Below are positions 62,171 through 64,000 of a stretch of 64,000 nt of DNA, piece by piece; position 1 is the stretch's first letter; the number at the start of each line of letters is the position of its first letter. Source of the stretch: JALSHZ01 sp964614535 (GTDB lineage: Bacteria > Pseudomonadota > Gammaproteobacteria > UWMA-0217); the NCBI GenBank assembly GCA_964614535.1, contig CAZTOZ010000071.1:1-64000 (forward strand). Reading direction: 5' to 3'. Position numbers and translations under genes: made by a program. Under the pieces are notes generated by a model. It saw only the letters and a list, made by a program, of their open reading frames with translations. It was not told where the DNA came from and made no database searches.

Positions 62171-62764
62171 ATGAATGCACGTACCGCCACGGTCGAGCGC
62201 AATACGCTCGAAACGCAGATCACGGTCACCATCGACCTCGACGGCCAGGGGACGAGCCGGCTCGATACCGGCGTGCCGTTCCTGGAGCACATGATCGATC
62301 AGATCGCCCGCCACGGGATGATCGACATCGACGTCACCGCCCGTGGCGATCTCCACATCGACGACCACCACACGGTGGAGGACATCGGCATCACACTGGG
62401 CCAGGCATTCTGCCGGGCACTGGGCGACAAGAAAGGCATCACCCGCTACGGCCATGCCTACGTGCCGCTGGACGAGGCATTGTCGCGGGTGGTGATCGAC
62501 TTCTCGGGACGGCCGGGACTGGTCTACCAAGCCGACTATCCGCGTGGCACCATCGGCCGCTTCGACGTCGATCTGATCCTGGAGTTCTTCCAGGGCTGGG
62601 TCAATCACGCCAACGCGACGCTGCACATCGACAATCTGCGTGGCGGCAACGCCCACCACATCGCCGAAACCATCTTCAAGGCCTTCGGCCGCGCGCTGCG
62701 GATGGCGATCGCGCCCGATCCGCGCATGGCCGGCATCACCCCGTCCACCAAGGGTTCGCTGTGA
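62171..62764 (+). CDS. hisB: Imidazoleglycerol-phosphate dehydratase
   Basis: Monofunctional HisB, 197 aa, without the N-terminal phosphatase domain found in E. coli. Mn-binding histidine clusters are in GVPFLEHMIDQIARHG, DLHIDDHHTVEDIGI and GNAHHIAETIFKAF. RNTLETQI and PSTKGSL are further family ends. No Shine-Dalgarno is visible directly before the ATG. The stop overlaps the hisH GTG. It heads a visible hisBHA run that probably continues beyond the window. Confidence 0.96.
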   Translation: MNARTATVERNTLETQITVTIDLDGQGTSRLDTGVPFLEHMIDQIARHGMIDIDVTARGDLHIDDHHTVEDIGITLGQAFCRALGDKKGITRYGHAYVPLDEALSRVVIDFSGRPGLVYQADYPRGTIGRFDVDLILEFFQGWVNHANATLHIDNLRGGNAHHIAETIFKAFGRALRMAIAPDPRMAGITPSTKGSL

Positions 62765-63405
62765 GCAGAACGATCGCGGTCATCGACTATGGCATGGGCA
62801 ATCTGCGCTCGGTGGTGAAGGCGCTGGAGTTCGTCGCCGAAGGCACGGCCACGGTGGTGTTGACCGGCGATCCCGACCGGGTCGCCAAGGCCGATCACGT
62901 GGTGTTTCCCGGCCAGGGCGCGGCGCGTGACTGCATGGCGGCGCTACGGCAGACCGGGATGGACGAGGTGGTCCGCGAGGCGGCGGCGAGCAAGCCGTTT
63001 CTCGGCGTCTGCATGGGCATGCAGGTATTGATGCGCCACAGCGAGGAGAACGACGGCACCGATCTGCTGGGCCTGTTCGACGGCGAGGTCAGACGCTTTC
63101 CCGACAGCTTTCACGCGCAGCGGCTGAAGGTGCCGCAAATGGGCTGGAACACGATCCACCAGGCGCAGGCCGATCATCCGCTGTTCGCCGGCATCCACGA
63201 CGACAGCTACTTCTACTTCGTCCACAGTTACTATGTGACGCCGGCCGACCCGTCGCTGACCGCCGGCACCACCGACTACGGCGTCACCTTTACCTCGGCC
63301 ATCGCCCGGGACAACCTCTTCGCCATGCAGAGCCATCCCGAAAAAAGCGCCGACGCCGGCCTGAAACTGCTGAAGAATTTCATTTCATGGGATGGACAAG
63401 CGTGA
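62761..63405 (+). CDS. hisH: Imidazole glycerol phosphate synthase, glutaminase subunit
   Basis: Class I glutamine amidotransferase subunit feeding ammonia to HisF, 214 aa. I start it at the GTG (62761) overlapping the hisB stop, which gives (V)SRTIAVIDYGMGNLRSVVKAL. The longer reading runs through hisB. The nucleophile is in FLGVCMGMQVLM, and the His/Glu pair is in AMQSHPEKSADAG. The stop overlaps the hisA ATG by one base (TGATG). Confidence 0.96.
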   Translation: MSRTIAVIDYGMGNLRSVVKALEFVAEGTATVVLTGDPDRVAKADHVVFPGQGAARDCMAALRQTGMDEVVREAAASKPFLGVCMGMQVLMRHSEENDGTDLLGLFDGEVRRFPDSFHAQRLKVPQMGWNTIHQAQADHPLFAGIHDDSYFYFVHSYYVTPADPSLTAGTTDYGVTFTSAIARDNLFAMQSHPEKSADAGLKLLKNFISWDGQA

Positions 63406-64000
63406 TGGAGCTGATTCCCGCAATCGACCTCAAAGAAGGCAAATGCGTCCGCCTGCGCCAGGGGCGCATGGAGGACTCGACCGTATTCTCCGACGATCCT
63501 GTGGCCATGGCCGCGCGCTGGGTGGAGGCCGGTACCTCGCGGCTGCACCTGGTGGACCTGGACGGCGCCTTCGCCGGCTCGCCGGTCAATCACCAGGCGA
63601 TCCAGGCCATTTGCAAAGCGTTTCCCGAACTGACGATCCAGGTGGGCGGCGGCATCCGCAACGCCGAAACGGTGGAGCGCTACCTCGACGACGGCGTGCG
63701 CTACACCATCATCGGCACCAAGGCGGTCAACGAACCGCATTTCATCAACGACCTCTGCCTCGGCTTTCCCGGCCATATCATCGTCGGCCTCGACGCCAAG
63801 AACGGCAAGGTGGCCACGGAGGGGTGGTCGAAGATGTCCCATCACGACGTCATCGATATGGCCAGGCATTTCGAGAACGACGGCGTCGCCGCCATCATCT
63901 ACACCGACATCAGCAAGGATGGCATGATGCAGGGCGCCAGCATCGATTCCACCAAGGCACTGGCCGAGGCGATCCGCATTCCGGTCATCGCCTCCGGCGG
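63405..64000 (+). CDS. hisA: ProFAR isomerase HisA, cut by the window end
   Basis: Phosphoribosylformimino-5-aminoimidazole carboxamide ribotide isomerase, an 8-fold beta/alpha barrel. It begins MELIPAIDLKEGKCVRLRQG with the first catalytic Asp (D8). LHLVDLDGAF, IQVGGGIRNAETVE (first phosphate loop) and IIYTDISKDGMMQG (second catalytic Asp) follow. The frame runs open to the last base. About 198 of an expected roughly 245 codons are present; the missing part includes the final barrel strand. The ATG overlaps the hisH stop. Confidence 0.95.
   Translation, partial: MELIPAIDLKEGKCVRLRQGRMEDSTVFSDDPVAMAARWVEAGTSRLHLVDLDGAFAGSPVNHQAIQAICKAFPELTIQVGGGIRNAETVERYLDDGVRYTIIGTKAVNEPHFINDLCLGFPGHIIVGLDAKNGKVATEGWSKMSHHDVIDMARHFENDGVAAIIYTDISKDGMMQGASIDSTKALAEAIRIPVIASG

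Overview
The window is a GC-rich (by eye above 60 %), densely packed chromosomal segment of a gammaproteobacterium. The assignment rests on several gene orders that match E. coli: rsxABCDGE-nth, holC-valS, lptF/lptG divergent from pepA, xerD-dsbC, maf-rng-yhdP and hisBHA. The genus cannot be fixed from what is visible. No rRNA, tRNA, CRISPR array, intact transposase or prophage was found.

Layout. 1-5776: the complete Rnf/Rsx ion-translocating electron-transfer operon followed by endonuclease III. 5778-6197: a DUF1841 gene. 6228-8439: a compact hvfABC-type locus, with a small secreted precursor carrying six EGKCG motifs, a DUF692 (MNIO) iron enzyme and a DUF2063 partner. This is a copper-binding RiPP metallophore system and the most distinctive locus here. 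8510-12073: an MFS transporter, a di-heme cytochrome c and the tRNA hydroxylation protein TrhP/YegQ. 12124-14571: a PEP-synthase-like protein whose ATP-site motifs look lost, behind a long leader. 15076-20599: a metallophosphoesterase, a PP-loop thiouridylase-like protein, a DUF302 lipoprotein, a phytase-esterase-like lipoprotein, folE, a thioredoxin and an FMN reductase.

20865-27235: a Met-rich membrane coiled-coil protein, a lipoprotein, a thiC-ppa pair behind a TPP riboswitch, apaG-apaH and an outer-membrane-barrel-like protein. 27296-38067: dsbC, xerD, a seven-AT-hook basic protein, an RDD protein, lptG/lptF, pepA, holC, a small unknown gene and valS. 38165-40796: two overlapping cyclic-di-GMP genes, each with one degenerate signature (EAL with a lost GGDEF, and HD-GYP with a lost HD histidine). 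40797-41370 is non-coding and carries one of two copies of a 51-bp dispersed repeat. 41371-47122: prfC, an SCP2-like protein, hisI-yidD, a small unknown gene, and a thioredoxin-HEAT fusion overlapping the ABC-F gene uup. 47123-54367: tex, a DUF364 gene, two small unknown genes, a glucosylglycerate pair (gpgS plus a HAD phosphatase) and a nitrilase. 54524-60596: yhdP, rng, maf. 60729-64000: pip-dtd and hisB-hisH-hisA, with hisA cut by the window end.

How the parts work together. Most of the window is housekeeping: redox chemistry (Rnf, DsbC, thioredoxins), envelope biogenesis (LptFG, YhdP, YidD), translation and RNA quality (ValS, PrfC, Uup, Tex, RNase G, Dtd, TrhP) and biosynthesis (His, thiamine, folate). 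The accessory layer is metal handling (hvfABC), osmoprotection (gpgS/gpgP), cyclic-di-GMP signalling and nucleoid architecture (the AT-hook protein). Many genes are translationally coupled through ATGA, GTGA or TGATG overlaps.
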